DNA of 64,000 nt, taken from NCBI RefSeq assembly GCF_017086465.1, contig NZ_CP070961.1:3472001-3536000 (forward strand). Direction: 5' to 3'. Positions 18,513 to 29,345 of this stretch are shown one piece after another. The DNA comes from Nocardioides sp. zg-1228. GTDB taxonomy: Bacteria > Actinomycetota > Actinomycetes > Propionibacteriales > Nocardioidaceae. The position numbers and the translations under genes are program-made. Under the pieces are notes generated by a model. That model saw only the letters and a list, made by a program, of their open reading frames with translations, was not told the DNA's origin and did no database searches. How positions within the stretch are numbered: position 1 is the stretch's first letter; each line of letters starts with the position of its first letter.

Positions 18513-19331
18513 GTGAGGCCGGTGACAGCGCTGATCGTGCCCCGCCGCTTCTGCGGCCCGCCCGACTCCGGCAACGGGGGCTGGACGGCCGGGTCCCTCG
18601 CCGCGCTGGACGAGACCGACGCGCCCGGTGACCACAACCGCAGCTGGCCGCCGATCGAGGTCTCGCTGCGCCGGCCACCGCCGCTCGACACCCCGCTCGG
18701 CGTCTCGACCGACGCCGGCGTCACGAGCGCGTCGTACGGCGAGGCGCCGGTCGCGACCGCCCACCGCGTCGACCGCACGCTCACCGACGTCGAGCCGGTC
18801 GACCCCGCGGTGGCCGCCGCGGCGACGGCGGGCTACCCCGGTCTCACGTTCCACCCCTTCCCCACCTGTTTCGTCTGCGGCACCGACCGGGAGGAGGGCG
18901 ACGGGCTGCGGATCTTCCCCGGACCGGTCGGCGGGGAGCCCGAGGGCGGTCGGGTCGCCGCGCCGTGGACGCCCCACCCGAGCCTCCAGGAGGACTGGCA
19001 CACCTACGTCGACGACCACCCCCGCGCGAGCGTGGCCGCGACCTGGGCTGCGCTCGACTGCATCGGCGGCTGGGCCGGCGACCTCACCGAGCGGCTGATG
19101 GTGCTCGGCCGGATGACCGCGCGGGTCGACGCCCTCCCGGTCATCGGCGAGGCCCACGTCGTCGTCGGCGAGGGCCGCGGTCGCGACGGCCGCAAGACGT
19201 TCACCGCCTCGACCCTCCACGACGCCGACGGCCGGGTCGTCGCCACGGCCGAGCACACCTGGATCGCCGTCGACCCGCAGCAGTTCGGCGGCCGCTCACC
19301 CGACGGCCGGGGAGCCGCTGGCGCCGTTTGA
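18513..19331 (+). CDS. Hotdog-fold protein, thioesterase-like
   Basis: A 272-aa protein, function unknown. The C-terminal half reads as a hotdog domain: a Cys-containing entry segment FPTCFVCGTDREEGDGLRIF near 120, a long central helix (ASVAATWAALDCIGGW), and the final strands ADGRVVATAEHTWIAVDP. The N-terminal half may be a second, degenerate hotdog repeat. Several actinobacterial proteins of this form are annotated only as hypothetical. The start is uncertain between GTG 18513 and GTG 18522. It is divergent from ideR with about 54 bases between. Confidence 0.7.
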   Translation: MRPVTALIVPRRFCGPPDSGNGGWTAGSLAALDETDAPGDHNRSWPPIEVSLRRPPPLDTPLGVSTDAGVTSASYGEAPVATAHRVDRTLTDVEPVDPAVAAAATAGYPGLTFHPFPTCFVCGTDREEGDGLRIFPGPVGGEPEGGRVAAPWTPHPSLQEDWHTYVDDHPRASVAATWAALDCIGGWAGDLTERLMVLGRMTARVDALPVIGEAHVVVGEGRGRDGRKTFTASTLHDADGRVVATAEHTWIAVDPQQFGGRSPDGRGAAGAV

Positions 19332-19343
19332 GAAGATGCCCGC

Positions 19344-20939
<1,596 letters not shown>

Positions 20940-20960
20940 CGGCTGCGCCGTGTCGCTCGC

Positions 20961-21419
20961 TCAGTCGTCGCCGAGGGCGCGGTTGTAGGCCGCCAGCTGG
21001 GCGCCGAAGGCGGCGAGCTCCTCGTCGCTCCAGGCCGAGAGCCGCTCGTCGAAGCGGTCGCTGCGGGCCCGGAACATCGCCTCGAGTCGCCGGCGGCCCT
21101 CCGCGCTCGCGTCGAGCAGGATCGCGCGGCGGTCGTCGGCGGCGGGCTGGCGCTCGACCAGGCCGAGGTCGACGAGCGTCTGCACCTGGCGGCTGACGCC
21201 GCCCTTGTCCATCCCGTACGCGTCGGCCAGGTCGGCGGCACGGAGCGGGCCGTGCTGGGCCAGGTGGCTCAGGATGAAGTAGGTGATGGGGTGCAGGTCG
21301 GGGTGGACCTCCCGGGCCCGGTCCGCCATCACCCGCTTGACCCGGCGGATCAGGATGCCGACCTCGGCCTCGATGAAGCGCAGGTCGTCCTGCCTCGTGG
21401 TCGTCGCGCTCGTGCTCAT
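20961..21419 (-). CDS. MarR-family transcriptional regulator
   Basis: A 152-aa winged-helix regulator (HLAQHGPLRAADLADAYG, MDKGGVSRQVQTLVDLGLV, wing ADDRRAILLDASAEG). The ATG at 21419 overlaps the stop of the upstream efflux gene as ATGA, so pump and regulator form one operon. Two inverted repeats at 23018-23047, just ahead of the pump gene, are likely operators, giving ligand-relieved autorepression. Confidence 0.9.
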   Translation of the reverse strand: MSTSATTTRQDDLRFIEAEVGILIRRVKRVMADRAREVHPDLHPITYFILSHLAQHGPLRAADLADAYGMDKGGVSRQVQTLVDLGLVERQPAADDRRAILLDASAEGRRRLEAMFRARSDRFDERLSAWSDEELAAFGAQLAAYNRALGDD

Positions 21420-23002
21420 GACCGGGGCTCCTGCGCCAGGAGCTCGTCCTCGCGCATCACCGAGGTGCGCAGCGGGGTCTCCTTGATGAAGAGCACCGCG
21501 ATCAGCGCCCCCACCGCGAACGGCAGGGCGACCAGGAAGATGTGGCCGGTCGCGTCGCCGAACGCGCTCTCGAAGATCGCCCGCACCGGAGCCGGCAGGT
21601 CCGAGACGTCGGGGATGCTGCCGGTGTCGTGCGAGACCGCGGAGGCGTACTCCGGGTGGATCGCGAGCAGCTTCGTCAGCCCCGACTCGACGGCCGCGGC
21701 GACCTGGTGGGCGAGCACGGCACCGAGCGCGGCGATGCCGACGGAGCCGCCCAGCGAGCGGAAGAAGGCGACGACGGAGGAGCCGGCTCCCATGTCGGAG
21801 AGCGCGATGGTGTTCTGCACGGCGAGGACGAGGTTCTGCATGGTCGCGCCAAGTCCCAGCCCCAGGACGGCCATGAAGAGGCCGGTGCGCCACAGCGGGG
21901 TGGAGGCGTCGATCGTGCCGAGCAGAGCGATGCCGGCGATGACCGCCACCATGCCGCCGACGAGCCAGCGCTTCCAGATGCCGGTGTGGGAGATGATCCG
22001 CCCGCTCACGATGCTCGAGACGAGCAGCCCGCCGACCATGCAGATCGACATCAGGCCGGCCTCGGTCGGGCTCATGTCCTTGGCGCGCTGGAAGTAGAGG
22101 CTCAGGTAGACCGTCGAGCCGAACATCGCGACGCCGATCAGCACCGACGCGACCGTGGCGAGGGTGAGGGTGCGCTCGCGGAACAGGCGCAGCGGGATCA
22201 TCGGGTCGGCCGCCACGTTGGCCTCGACGTGGATCGCGAGGCCGATCACGACGACGGACGCGACGATCATCAGGCCGCTGGTCCAGGAGATCCAGTCGAA
22301 GTTGTTGCCGCCGAGCGAGACCCAGACCAGCAGGATGGACACGCCGCCGACCAGCAGGGTCGCCCCGAGGTAGTCGATCGAGACGTCCCGCTTGACGACG
22401 ACGGGCAGGCGCAGGGTGCGCTGGAGGACGACGAAGGCCAGCAGGGCCACGGGCAGTCCGGCGAAGAAGCACCAGCGCCAGCCGATGGTGTCGACGAGCA
22501 CACCGCCGACGAGCGGGCCGCTCACCGTGGCGAGGGCGAAGACCGCGCCGATGTAGCCGCTGTAGCGGCCGCGCTCGCGCGGGGAGACCATCGTGGCGAT
22601 CACGACCTGGACCAGCGCGGTCAGGCCGCCGACGCCGAGGCCCTGGACGAAGCGGGCCCCGATCAGGACCTCCATCGACGGCGCGAAGCCGGCAGCCAGC
22701 GACCCCACCGAGAAGATCACCAGCGCGCTCTGCACCAGGGTCTTCTTGTTGAACAGGTCGGCGAACTTGCCCCAGATCGGCGTGGTCGCCGTCATCGCGA
22801 GCATGGTGGCGACGACGACCCAGGTGTAGCCGGTCTGGCTGCCCTCGAGGTCGTCGACGATGGTCGGCAGGGCGTTGCTGACGATGGTGCTGGAGAGCAT
22901 CGCGACGAACATCGCGAGCAGCAGGCCGCTGAGGGCCTCGAGCACCTCGCGGTGCGTCATCTCGCCGCTCTGCTCGGCGGTGATGGGGGGAGCCTGGGTC
23001 AC
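21416..23002 (-). CDS. Multidrug-efflux MFS transporter (EmrB/QacA type)
   Basis: A 528-aa exporter with about 14 hydrophobic segments. Motifs include TPIWGKFADLFNKK (motif A) and the motif C-like ATVSGPLVGGVLVDTIGWRW. The GTG at 23002 is chosen because AAAAGGACC lies 6-9 bases upstream; an in-frame ATG at 23074 would place the operator inside the gene. An unusual leader-RNA region lies further upstream on the same strand (23222-23432). The exported compound is unknown. Confidence 0.9.
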   Translation of the reverse strand: MTQAPPITAEQSGEMTHREVLEALSGLLLAMFVAMLSSTIVSNALPTIVDDLEGSQTGYTWVVVATMLAMTATTPIWGKFADLFNKKTLVQSALVIFSVGSLAAGFAPSMEVLIGARFVQGLGVGGLTALVQVVIATMVSPRERGRYSGYIGAVFALATVSGPLVGGVLVDTIGWRWCFFAGLPVALLAFVVLQRTLRLPVVVKRDVSIDYLGATLLVGGVSILLVWVSLGGNNFDWISWTSGLMIVASVVVIGLAIHVEANVAADPMIPLRLFRERTLTLATVASVLIGVAMFGSTVYLSLYFQRAKDMSPTEAGLMSICMVGGLLVSSIVSGRIISHTGIWKRWLVGGMVAVIAGIALLGTIDASTPLWRTGLFMAVLGLGLGATMQNLVLAVQNTIALSDMGAGSSVVAFFRSLGGSVGIAALGAVLAHQVAAAVESGLTKLLAIHPEYASAVSHDTGSIPDVSDLPAPVRAIFESAFGDATGHIFLVALPFAVGALIAVLFIKETPLRTSVMREDELLAQEPRS

Positions 23003-23017
23003 TACGGTCCTTTTCGG

Positions 23018-23047
23018 TTGCTCAGAGCAATAGTTGTTTTGCACAAC
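23018..23047. promoter_or_regulatory. Two adjacent inverted repeats, candidate MarR operators
   Basis: TTGCTC-A-GAGCAA (23018-23030) is a perfect 6-base inverted repeat, and GTTGT-TTTGC-ACAAC (23033-23047) a perfect 5-base one. They lie 16-45 bases before the GTG start of the efflux pump whose operon ends in a MarR gene. The region is AT-richer than its surroundings, as expected for a promoter, though no clear -35/-10 pair could be placed. Confidence 0.6.
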
Positions 23048-23097
23048 CATAGGCGCGGCCCGGATGTTCCCCAACCCGGCGTACGCGCCCCAGGACG

Positions 23098-23184
23098 GCG
23101 TCAGGACGCGCCGACTCGACGTCGTTCGGGCGTCAGGACGCGCCGACTCGACGTCGTTCGGGCGTCAGGATGCGCCGACTCGAC
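23098..23184. repeat. Tandem 32-base repeat, 2.7 copies
   Basis: Units of 32 bases starting GCGTCAGGACGCGCCGACTC begin at 23098, 23130 and 23162; the third is cut short after 23 bases and has one change (GGACG to GGATG). It is followed by three copies of a 9-base GACCTGCCC unit (to about 23211). The last unit contains CAGGATGCGCCGACTCGAC (23166-23184), found in exact inverted form at 47959-47977. Confidence 0.85.
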
Positions 23185-23221
23185 CTGCCCCGACCTGCCC
23201 CGACCTGCCCCGGACATGCAG

Positions 23222-23287
23222 CGACCCGCAGGCCTGCTGCCCCTCGGGGAGGGGCCCCGGGGGATGACACCGGGAGCCTGCGGGTCG
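23222..23287 (-). terminator. Strong GC-rich hairpin downstream of the leader ORF
   Basis: CGACCCGCAGGC (23222-23233) pairs perfectly with GCCTGCGGGTCG (23276-23287), giving a 12-base stem with a 42-base structured loop. Read on the minus strand it follows the leader ORF at 23334-23372 and precedes the efflux operon. No T-tract follows, so it may be an actinobacterial terminator lacking a U-tail or part of a larger folded RNA. Confidence 0.5.
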
Positions 23288-23333
23288 GGTGGCTGCAGTG
23301 GATTCGCCGGCAGCTGTCGGCGATGCGGGCTGC

Positions 23334-23372
23334 CTAGCTGGCAGCCACCTCACTCATCCGAAAAGAACTCAT
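23334..23372 (-). CDS. 12-residue leader peptide ORF
   Basis: ATG (23372) to TAG (23334) encodes MSSFRMSEVAAS. It is preceded by AGAAGGGAGGTGATCC (23393-23378), which matches the maximal complement of the 16S rRNA 3' end at 15 of 16 bases, far better than any other gene here. Codons AGT, TCT and TTT are rare for this genome. The coding end and stop lie inside a stem GGCTGCC/GGCAGCC and a competing longer stem GGTGGCTGC/GCAGCCACC, as in ribosome-controlled attenuators. No other gene lies between it and the efflux pump start at 23002. The peptide is inferred only. Confidence 0.5.
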   Translation of the reverse strand: MSSFRMSEVAAS

Positions 23373-23403
23373 TCCTCGGATCACCTCCCTTCTGTGTAGG
23401 ACC

Positions 23404-23432
23404 ACCGTACGTCGCCGGGTGGGCCCGCTCAA
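23404..23432 (-). promoter_or_regulatory. Candidate promoter of the leader RNA
   Basis: On the minus strand TTGAGC (23432-23427) and TACGGT (23409-23404) are separated by 17 bases, close to the housekeeping sigma consensus. The expected start near 23397 would give a 5' UTR of about 25 bases before the leader ATG. Confidence 0.5.
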
Positions 23433-23445
23433 CGGGTTAAGCCGC

Positions 23446-25470
23446 TCACCCCACGACGTCCTCGGCCGCCGCCTCGGGCGCCCCCTCGAACTGGGAGCGG
23501 TAGAGCCGCGCGTAGGCCCCGCCTGCCCCGAGCAGCTGCTCGTGCGAGCCCTGCTCGACGATCGAGCCGTCCTCCATGACGAGGATCAGGTCGGCGTCGC
23601 GGATGGTGGAGAGCCGGTGGGCGATGACGAACGAGGTGCGGTCGGAGCGCAGGGCGGCCATCGCCTGCTGCAGCAGCAGCTCGGTGCGGGTGTCGACGGA
23701 GGACGTCGCCTCGTCGAGGATCAGCAGCGCCGGGTCGGAGAGGAACGCCCGCGCGATCGTCACCAGCTGCCGCTCGCCGGCCGAGAGGTTGGAGCCGTCC
23801 TCGTCGATGACGGTGTCGTAGCCCTCGGGCAGCGAGTGCACGAAGCGGTCGACGAAGGTGGCCCGGGCGGCCTCGAGGATCTGCTGCTCGCCGGCGTCCG
23901 GCCGACCGTAGGCGATGTTGTCGCGGATGGTGCCGGCGAACAGCCAGGTGTCCTGCAGCACCATGCCGATGCGGCTGCGCAGCACGGCGCGCGGGATCGA
24001 GGTGATGTCCACGCCGTCGATGAGGATGCGCCCCGACTGCGGGTCGTAGAAGCGCATCACCAGGTTGACCATCGTGGTCTTGCCGGCGCCCGTGGGGCCG
24101 ACGATGGCGACGGTGTGACCGGGCTCGGCGACCAGCGAGAGGTGCTCGATCAGCGGCCGCGCGGGGTCGTAGGAGAAGGAGACATCCTCGAAGCGCACCT
24201 CGCCCCGCCCGCGCTCGGCCGGACGGCCGGACGCGTCCGGCGACTCCTCGGGCGCGTCGAGCAGCTCGAAGACCCGCTCGGCCGAGGCGACGCCCGACTG
24301 CAGCAGGTTGAGCATGGAGGCGACCTGCGTCAGCGGCTGGGTGAACTGGCGGGAGTACTGGATGAACGCCTGCACGTCGCCCAGCGACATCGTGCCGCTG
24401 GCCACCCGCAGTCCGCCGAGCACCGCGATGACGACGTAGTTGAGGTTGCCGACGAACATCATGATCGGCATGATCAGGCCGCTGACGAACTGCGCGCCGT
24501 AGGACGCCTGGTAGAGCTCCTCGTTCTGCTCGGCGAAGACCCGCTCGGCCTCGGCCTGGCGACCGAAGACCTTGACGATCGCGTGGCCCGAGAAGGTCTC
24601 CTCGATGTGGGCGTTGAGCGTGCCGGTGCGCCGCCACTGCTGGATGAACATGCCCTGCGAGCGCTTCATCACCGCGCCCGTGACGGCCATCGAGATCGGC
24701 ACCGAGACCAGTGCGACCATCGCCAGGAGCGGAGAGATCCAGAACATCATCGCCAGCACCGCGAAGACGGTCAGCAGCGAGTTGAGCATCTGGCTCATCG
24801 TCTGCTGCAGCGTCTGGCTGATGTTGTCGATGTCGTTGGTGACGCGGCTGAGCAGCTCGCCGCGCGGTTGCTTGTCGAAGTAGCCCAGCGGCAGCCGGTG
24901 CACCTTGTCCTCGACCTCCGAGCGCATCCGCAGCACGGTGCCCTGGACGACGTCGTTGAGCAGGTAGCCGGCCAGCCAGGACAGCAGCGACGCGCCGACG
25001 TAGATCGCCAGCACGACCATCAGCACGTCGGCGACCGCGGAGAAGTCGACGCCGTCGGTGAGGTCCATCGACGCGACCATGTCGGCGCGGTCGTCCTCGC
25101 CGCTGGCGCGCAGCGACTCCACGGCCTGCTCCTTGGTGCCCCCGGAGCCCAGCACGTCCCTGCCGATCAGTCCGGCGAAGACCAGGTCGGTCGCCCGGCC
25201 GAGGATCCACGGGCCGACGGCGGTGGCGATGACGCTCAGCAGCGTCAGCACCACGACTGCGTACGCCTTGTGGCGCGCGGGGTGCAGCCGCGCGAGCAAC
25301 CGCCTGAGGGAGGGCCAGAACGTGTCGGCCTTCTGCCCGATCATCCCGCCACCCATCGGCCCGCGCCCGGGGCCGCTGGACTGGATCCGCTCGGTCTCCT
25401 TCAACGTGCCGGAGGCGGCCGGGGAGTCGGCTGACCCGGTGGCCGGGCCGGGCTGCTCGCGGGTGCTCAT
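23446..25470 (-). CDS. ABC exporter half-transporter, catalytic subunit
   Basis: A 674-aa half-transporter: six-helix membrane domain (about 65-390) then an ATPase domain (about 420-660). Walker A is GPTGAGKTT, signature LSAGERQ, Walker [13 protein letters not shown] with the catalytic glutamate, and switch AHRLST. It pairs with the upstream gene (25467-27200), whose stop overlaps this ATG (25470) as ATGA. The non-standard signature here complements the degenerate Walker B of the partner, as in heterodimeric exporters of the LmrCD/BmrCD/TM287-288 type. The N-terminal 50 residues are Gly/Pro/Ser-rich and unique. Likely exports drugs or lipids. Confidence 0.92.
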   Translation of the reverse strand: MSTREQPGPATGSADSPAASGTLKETERIQSSGPGRGPMGGGMIGQKADTFWPSLRRLLARLHPARHKAYAVVVLTLLSVIATAVGPWILGRATDLVFAGLIGRDVLGSGGTKEQAVESLRASGEDDRADMVASMDLTDGVDFSAVADVLMVVLAIYVGASLLSWLAGYLLNDVVQGTVLRMRSEVEDKVHRLPLGYFDKQPRGELLSRVTNDIDNISQTLQQTMSQMLNSLLTVFAVLAMMFWISPLLAMVALVSVPISMAVTGAVMKRSQGMFIQQWRRTGTLNAHIEETFSGHAIVKVFGRQAEAERVFAEQNEELYQASYGAQFVSGLIMPIMMFVGNLNYVVIAVLGGLRVASGTMSLGDVQAFIQYSRQFTQPLTQVASMLNLLQSGVASAERVFELLDAPEESPDASGRPAERGRGEVRFEDVSFSYDPARPLIEHLSLVAEPGHTVAIVGPTGAGKTTMVNLVMRFYDPQSGRILIDGVDITSIPRAVLRSRIGMVLQDTWLFAGTIRDNIAYGRPDAGEQQILEAARATFVDRFVHSLPEGYDTVIDEDGSNLSAGERQLVTIARAFLSDPALLILDEATSSVDTRTELLLQQAMAALRSDRTSFVIAHRLSTIRDADLILVMEDGSIVEQGSHEQLLGAGGAYARLYRSQFEGAPEAAAEDVVG

Positions 25471-27200
25471 GCCACCTCCTCGGGGGTCAGCTGCGACGCG
25501 ACGATCTCGCCGTAGGTCGAGCAGGTCTCGAGCAGCTCGTCGTGGGTGCCGGTGCCGACCACGGCGCCGTCCTCCATCACCACGATCCGGTCGGCGTGCC
25601 GGATGGTCGCCACGCGCTGGGCGACGATCACCACCGTCGCGTCGCGGGTCGCCGGGCGCAACGCCGCGCGCAGGCGGGCGTCGGTGGCCAGGTCGAGCGC
25701 GGAGAACGAGTCGTCGAAGAGGTAGATCCCGGGCCGGCGGATCACCGCGCGGGCGATCGCCATCCGCTGGCGCTGGCCGCCGCTGAGGCTGGACCCGCCC
25801 TGGGCCACCTCCGACTGGAGGCCGTCGGGCATGGCCTCGACGAACTCGCGCGCCTGGGCGATCTCGAGCGCCGCCCACATCTCGGCGTCCGTCGCGTCGG
25901 GCTTGCCGTAGCGGAGGTTGTCGGCCACGGTGCCGCGGAAGAGGAACGCCTTCTGCGGCACCAGCCCGAGGCGCGACCACAGCGTGTCGAGGTCGAGGTC
26001 GCGCACGTCGACCCCGCCCACGCGCACCGCTCCCCCGGTGGCGTCGAACAGCCGCGGCACCAGGTTGACCAGAGTCGACTTGCCGGCGCCGGTCGAGCCG
26101 ACGATCGCCACGGTCTCACCCGGGGCCGCGCGCAGCGAGACCTCGCGGAGCACGGGCTCGTCGGCGCCGGGGTAGGCGAAGCTCACGCCGTCGAGCTCGA
26201 GGCCCAGCCGCTCGGGCAGCGCGGTGACCGGGACGGCGGGCGGGACGACGGAGGAGTCGGTGTGGAGCACCTCGGTGATCCGCTCGGCGCACACCGCCGC
26301 GCGCGGCACCATCATCAGCATGAACATCGCCATCATCACCGACATCACGATCTGCATGAGGTAGGCGATGTAAGCGGTCAGCGCGCCGACCTCCATCTGC
26401 CCCGCCTCGACCCGGTGCCCGCCGAACCACAGCACCCCGACGGTCGCCACGTTGGCCACGATCATCACCGTGGGGAACATCGCCGCCTGCCACCGTCCGG
26501 CCCGGATCGCGACCTCGGTGAGCTGGGCGTTGGCGTCGGCGAAGCGGGCGGTCTCGTGCTTCTCGCGCACGAACGCGCGCACCACGCGCACGCCCGTGAT
26601 CTGCTCGCGCAGCAGCCGGTTGACCTCGTCGATGCGCTCCTGCATCAGCCGGAAGCTCGGCACCATCTGGCGCACGATGAGGCCGATGGACAGGCCGAGC
26701 ACGGGCACCACGGCGAGCACCAGCCACGACAGGCCGAGGTCCTCGCGGGCGGCCATGACGATGCCGCCGACCATCATCATCGGCGCCGCCACCATGAGCG
26801 TGCCGCCCATCAGCACCAGCATCTGCACCTGCTGCACGTCGTTGGTCTCGCGGGTGATCAGCGAGGGCGCCCCGAACTGCTGCACCTCGCGCGCCGAGAA
26901 CGACCCCACCCGGTGGAAGATCGCGGCGCGCAGGTCACGGCCGAAGCCCATGGCGTTGCGGGCCGAGAACCACACCGCCGTGATCGAGCAGGCGACCTGG
27001 ACGAGCGACACGGCGAGCATCAGCCCGCCGTGGCTCACGATGTAGCCGGTGTCGCCGGTGACGACGCCGTTGTCGATGATGTCGGCGTTGAGGCTCGGCA
27101 GGTAGAGCGCGGCCAGCGTGCCGGCGAACTGGAGCCCGACCACGGCGGCCAGCGGCGCGGCGTACGGCCGGAGGTAGGTGCGCACGAGTGCGAGGAGCAT
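25467..27200 (-). CDS. ABC exporter half-transporter, degenerate-site subunit
   Basis: A 577-aa half-transporter with six membrane helices (about 12-310) and an ATPase domain (about 335-570). Walker [10 protein letters not shown] and signature LSGGQRQ are canonical, but Walker B reads [12 protein letters not shown], with Asp replacing the catalytic Glu, so this subunit contributes the non-hydrolytic site. The ATG at 27200 is taken because the first membrane helix follows at once. First gene of a two-gene operon. Confidence 0.92.
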   Translation of the reverse strand: MLLALVRTYLRPYAAPLAAVVGLQFAGTLAALYLPSLNADIIDNGVVTGDTGYIVSHGGLMLAVSLVQVACSITAVWFSARNAMGFGRDLRAAIFHRVGSFSAREVQQFGAPSLITRETNDVQQVQMLVLMGGTLMVAAPMMMVGGIVMAAREDLGLSWLVLAVVPVLGLSIGLIVRQMVPSFRLMQERIDEVNRLLREQITGVRVVRAFVREKHETARFADANAQLTEVAIRAGRWQAAMFPTVMIVANVATVGVLWFGGHRVEAGQMEVGALTAYIAYLMQIVMSVMMAMFMLMMVPRAAVCAERITEVLHTDSSVVPPAVPVTALPERLGLELDGVSFAYPGADEPVLREVSLRAAPGETVAIVGSTGAGKSTLVNLVPRLFDATGGAVRVGGVDVRDLDLDTLWSRLGLVPQKAFLFRGTVADNLRYGKPDATDAEMWAALEIAQAREFVEAMPDGLQSEVAQGGSSLSGGQRQRMAIARAVIRRPGIYLFDDSFSALDLATDARLRAALRPATRDATVVIVAQRVATIRHADRIVVMEDGAVVGTGTHDELLETCSTYGEIVASQLTPEEVA

Positions 27201-27353
27201 CAGGAGTCCCTGCCGGTCGCGGTCGTCGGCGAGAGGACCCCCCGGAAGCGCACCCGGCCAGCATAGGTCGGCGCCCACCGGCCCACCAACGCCTTTGCGG
27301 CCACGCCCGACGACGCAGCGAGGGCCGACGCGTGCGACCTCGGACGGCCCGGC

Positions 27354-27992
27354 TCAGGGGGCGAGCCGCTCCACGGTCCAGCCCGCACCGTCGCGGCGGT
27401 AGACGAGCCGGTCGTGCATCCGGCTGGGGCGTCCCTGCCAGAACTCCACGGCCTCCGGCGCCACGCGGTAGCCGCCCCACTCGGGCGGGACCGGGATCGG
27501 TGCGTCGTCTCCGAAGCGCTCCTGCGCCTGCGCGTAGGCCGCCGTGAGGTCGGCGCGCGAGGCGACGGGGCGCGACTGGCGCGACGCCCACGCGCCGAGC
27601 CGGGCGCCACGGGGCCGGGTGTGGAAGTAGGCGGCGACCTCGTCGTCGCCGAGCACCGACGCGGTCCCCTCGACGCGCACCTGCCTCTCGAGCGGGTGCC
27701 AAGGGAAGAGCAGCGCGCAGCGCGGGTCGGTGGCGAGCTCGGAGCCCTTGCGGGAGGAGCGGTTGGTGAAGAAGACGAACCCGTCGGGGCCCACGCCCTT
27801 GAGCAGCACCATCCGGCTCGACGGGCCGCCGTCGGGCGACGCGGTCGCCAGCACCATCGCGTTGGGCTCGTGCAGCCCCGCGTCGACCGCCTGGCGCATC
27901 CAGCGGCCGAACATCTCGAGGGGGTCGTCGGCGAGGTCGGGCAGGTCGAGCCCGCCGCGGCCGTACTCCTCACGCAGCCCGGCGATGTCCAT
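27354..27992 (-). CDS. pdxH: Pyridoxamine/pyridoxine 5'-phosphate oxidase
   Basis: A 212-aa FMN enzyme that makes pyridoxal 5'-phosphate from pyridoxamine or pyridoxine 5'-phosphate. Family features: [23 protein letters not shown], the FMN segment [13 protein letters not shown], and the C-terminal PEFWQGRP-type motif (here [15 protein letters not shown]). The start [10 protein letters not shown] at 27992 matches usual PdxH beginnings. It stands alone between an ABC operon and a secreted protein gene. PLP made here would serve SerC at 32392. Confidence 0.93.
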   Translation of the reverse strand: MDIAGLREEYGRGGLDLPDLADDPLEMFGRWMRQAVDAGLHEPNAMVLATASPDGGPSSRMVLLKGVGPDGFVFFTNRSSRKGSELATDPRCALLFPWHPLERQVRVEGTASVLGDDEVAAYFHTRPRGARLGAWASRQSRPVASRADLTAAYAQAQERFGDDAPIPVPPEWGGYRVAPEAVEFWQGRPSRMHDRLVYRRDGAGWTVERLAP

Positions 27993-28055
27993 GTCGCCGA
28001 CCCTAGTGCCGGTGCGCAACGCGAGCCCGCGTCGAGACCCCCTGTCGCGGGCCGG

Positions 28056-28703
28056 TCAGGGCAGCGTGGCCGCCTGGGCGGCGTACCACGACGTCCTGGC
28101 CTTGGCGCCCTTGCGCGTCAGCGAGACGTGCAGGTGGTCGCGGTGGCGCAGCGTCGGCGAGCAGGTGCGGCGCGTGCGGCAGCCCGAGCTGAGGTAGCGC
28201 TTGGCGACGAAGCCGTCGTAGGAGGCGTACATCGTGTCGTCCCAGATCAGGTACATGATCCCCATCCGGCGGGCCAGGGCGTGCGGCTGGCCGGTGTCGT
28301 CGGGCGCCAGGACCTCGTCGATCAGGGCGGCGGCGAGCGCGGCCTCGGCAGGGTCGGTGGCGTCGAGCAGCCAGTCGAACGCCCGCGACTCCTTGTGCTC
28401 GCTGCGGCTCGACCCGGCGCACGAACGGCTGATCGGGCCGTAGCCGCCGCCGCGGGCGACCAGCCAGTCGGCGAGCATGAGCACCCCCGCCTTCGGCTTG
28501 CGTCGGCAGGTGGTCTGCGGCTGGTAGCCCGAGTAGGGCTCCATCGGCATCAGGAACGGCGCCGACGACGTGACGGTGCCGCGACGGCTGGCGGGCTCCT
28601 GCGCCGAGGCTCCCGGACCGCCTGCGAGCAGGCCCAGCAACAGGCCGAGCAGCAGCACGCCCGTGGCCGCGACCCGCGCGCCGACCCCCGCTGATGACTG
28701 CAT
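28056..28703 (-). CDS. Secreted protein with an ARB_07466-like C-terminal domain
   Basis: A 215-aa exported protein: signal peptide (about 1-35, ending near GASAQ), then a compact domain. EHKESRAFDWLL and RDHLHVSLTRKG resemble the His/Asp metal-site sequences of M15-like peptidase-related domains found at the C-terminus of actinobacterial wall proteins (ARB_07466 family). Four or more cysteines suggest disulfides. A role in the cell wall is plausible, but the usual peptidase function is not demonstrated for this family. Confidence 0.72.
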   Translation of the reverse strand: MQSSAGVGARVAATGVLLLGLLLGLLAGGPGASAQEPASRRGTVTSSAPFLMPMEPYSGYQPQTTCRRKPKAGVLMLADWLVARGGGYGPISRSCAGSSRSEHKESRAFDWLLDATDPAEAALAAALIDEVLAPDDTGQPHALARRMGIMYLIWDDTMYASYDGFVAKRYLSSGCRTRRTCSPTLRHRDHLHVSLTRKGAKARTSWYAAQAATLP

Positions 28704-28790
28704 CGAAACGTCCCACCCTCCCCTGTGACCACATCCGGCACAGGGACCGTAGGCGCGCCCGCGCGCCGCCGTCAGGGGTTCGTCAGAACA

Positions 28791-29156
28791 TCACCGCTGT
28801 AGTTCGCAGGCGGGCGTCCCGCCGGGCAGCCGGTGCCGGTGGGCGGCGACCCAGGCGTAGGCGCGGCGGGCCACGGGGTCGACGCCCGGCGCGGTGATCA
28901 GGCGCCCGGCGAGCCGGGCCGGCAGCGGCCCCGTGCGCAGGATCGAGGCGAACGCGCGGTGGCCGTAGTCGACGCGACCGTCGGGGTGGACGTAGGGCAT
29001 CTCGACGACGGCGCGCTCGGGGTCGACGCCGAGCTCCTCGAGGTCGGCGGCCTGCACGGTCGAGCTGTCGACGTCGACGCCGAGCCGCGGCACCAGGCGG
29101 GCCGTGCGCATGCAGAAGCCGCAGTCGGCGTCGTTGAGCATGAGGCCTCGGTCCAC
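28791..29156 (-). CDS. DCC-family thiol-disulfide oxidoreductase-like protein (DUF393)
   Basis: A 121-aa thioredoxin-like protein with the motif DADCGFC near the N-terminus (family form DGDCxxC) and the conserved YGHRAFASILR segment. Members are small predicted redox proteins of unknown partner. The second methionine (MLNDADC, 29141) has GAGG just upstream and is an alternative start. Confidence 0.82.
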   Translation of the reverse strand: MDRGLMLNDADCGFCMRTARLVPRLGVDVDSSTVQAADLEELGVDPERAVVEMPYVHPDGRVDYGHRAFASILRTGPLPARLAGRLITAPGVDPVARRAYAWVAAHRHRLPGGTPACELQR

Positions 29157-29211
29157 GGCACGAGCCTACGTCGCGTGGCGGCAGCGCACGCTCCGCAGTG
29201 GCGCGCGGGTG

Positions 29212-29283
29212 GGGTTGAGCGGGGGCGTCCCCGCTCAACGGCCCGGATCCGGGTGTCCTAGCGGGGACGAGACGTGTCCAGTG
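29212..29283. repeat. Palindrome-containing direct repeat, copy A
   Basis: A 72-base unit that recurs at 29346-29417 with 3 differences. It contains TTGAGC...GCTCAA arms of a 24-base palindrome (29215-29238, one mismatch at the centre) followed by CCCGGATCCGGG, a perfect 12-base palindrome. Confidence 0.9.
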
Positions 29284-29345
29284 GTCGCCGGACGCGCGGG
29301 CGTCGTTCAGCCGGATCGAGGCGCCGGGACGTACGCGCGCGCCGG

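Noticed and set aside
23098..23184. Possible CRISPR array
   Set aside because: The units are directly adjacent with a 32-base period and no unique spacers; no cas genes are near.
23378..23393. Possible 16S rRNA 3' end fragment on the plus strand
   Set aside because: Only the anti-Shine-Dalgarno-like tail is similar; the flanking sequence does not match 16S rRNA. It reads better as a Shine-Dalgarno sequence on the minus strand.
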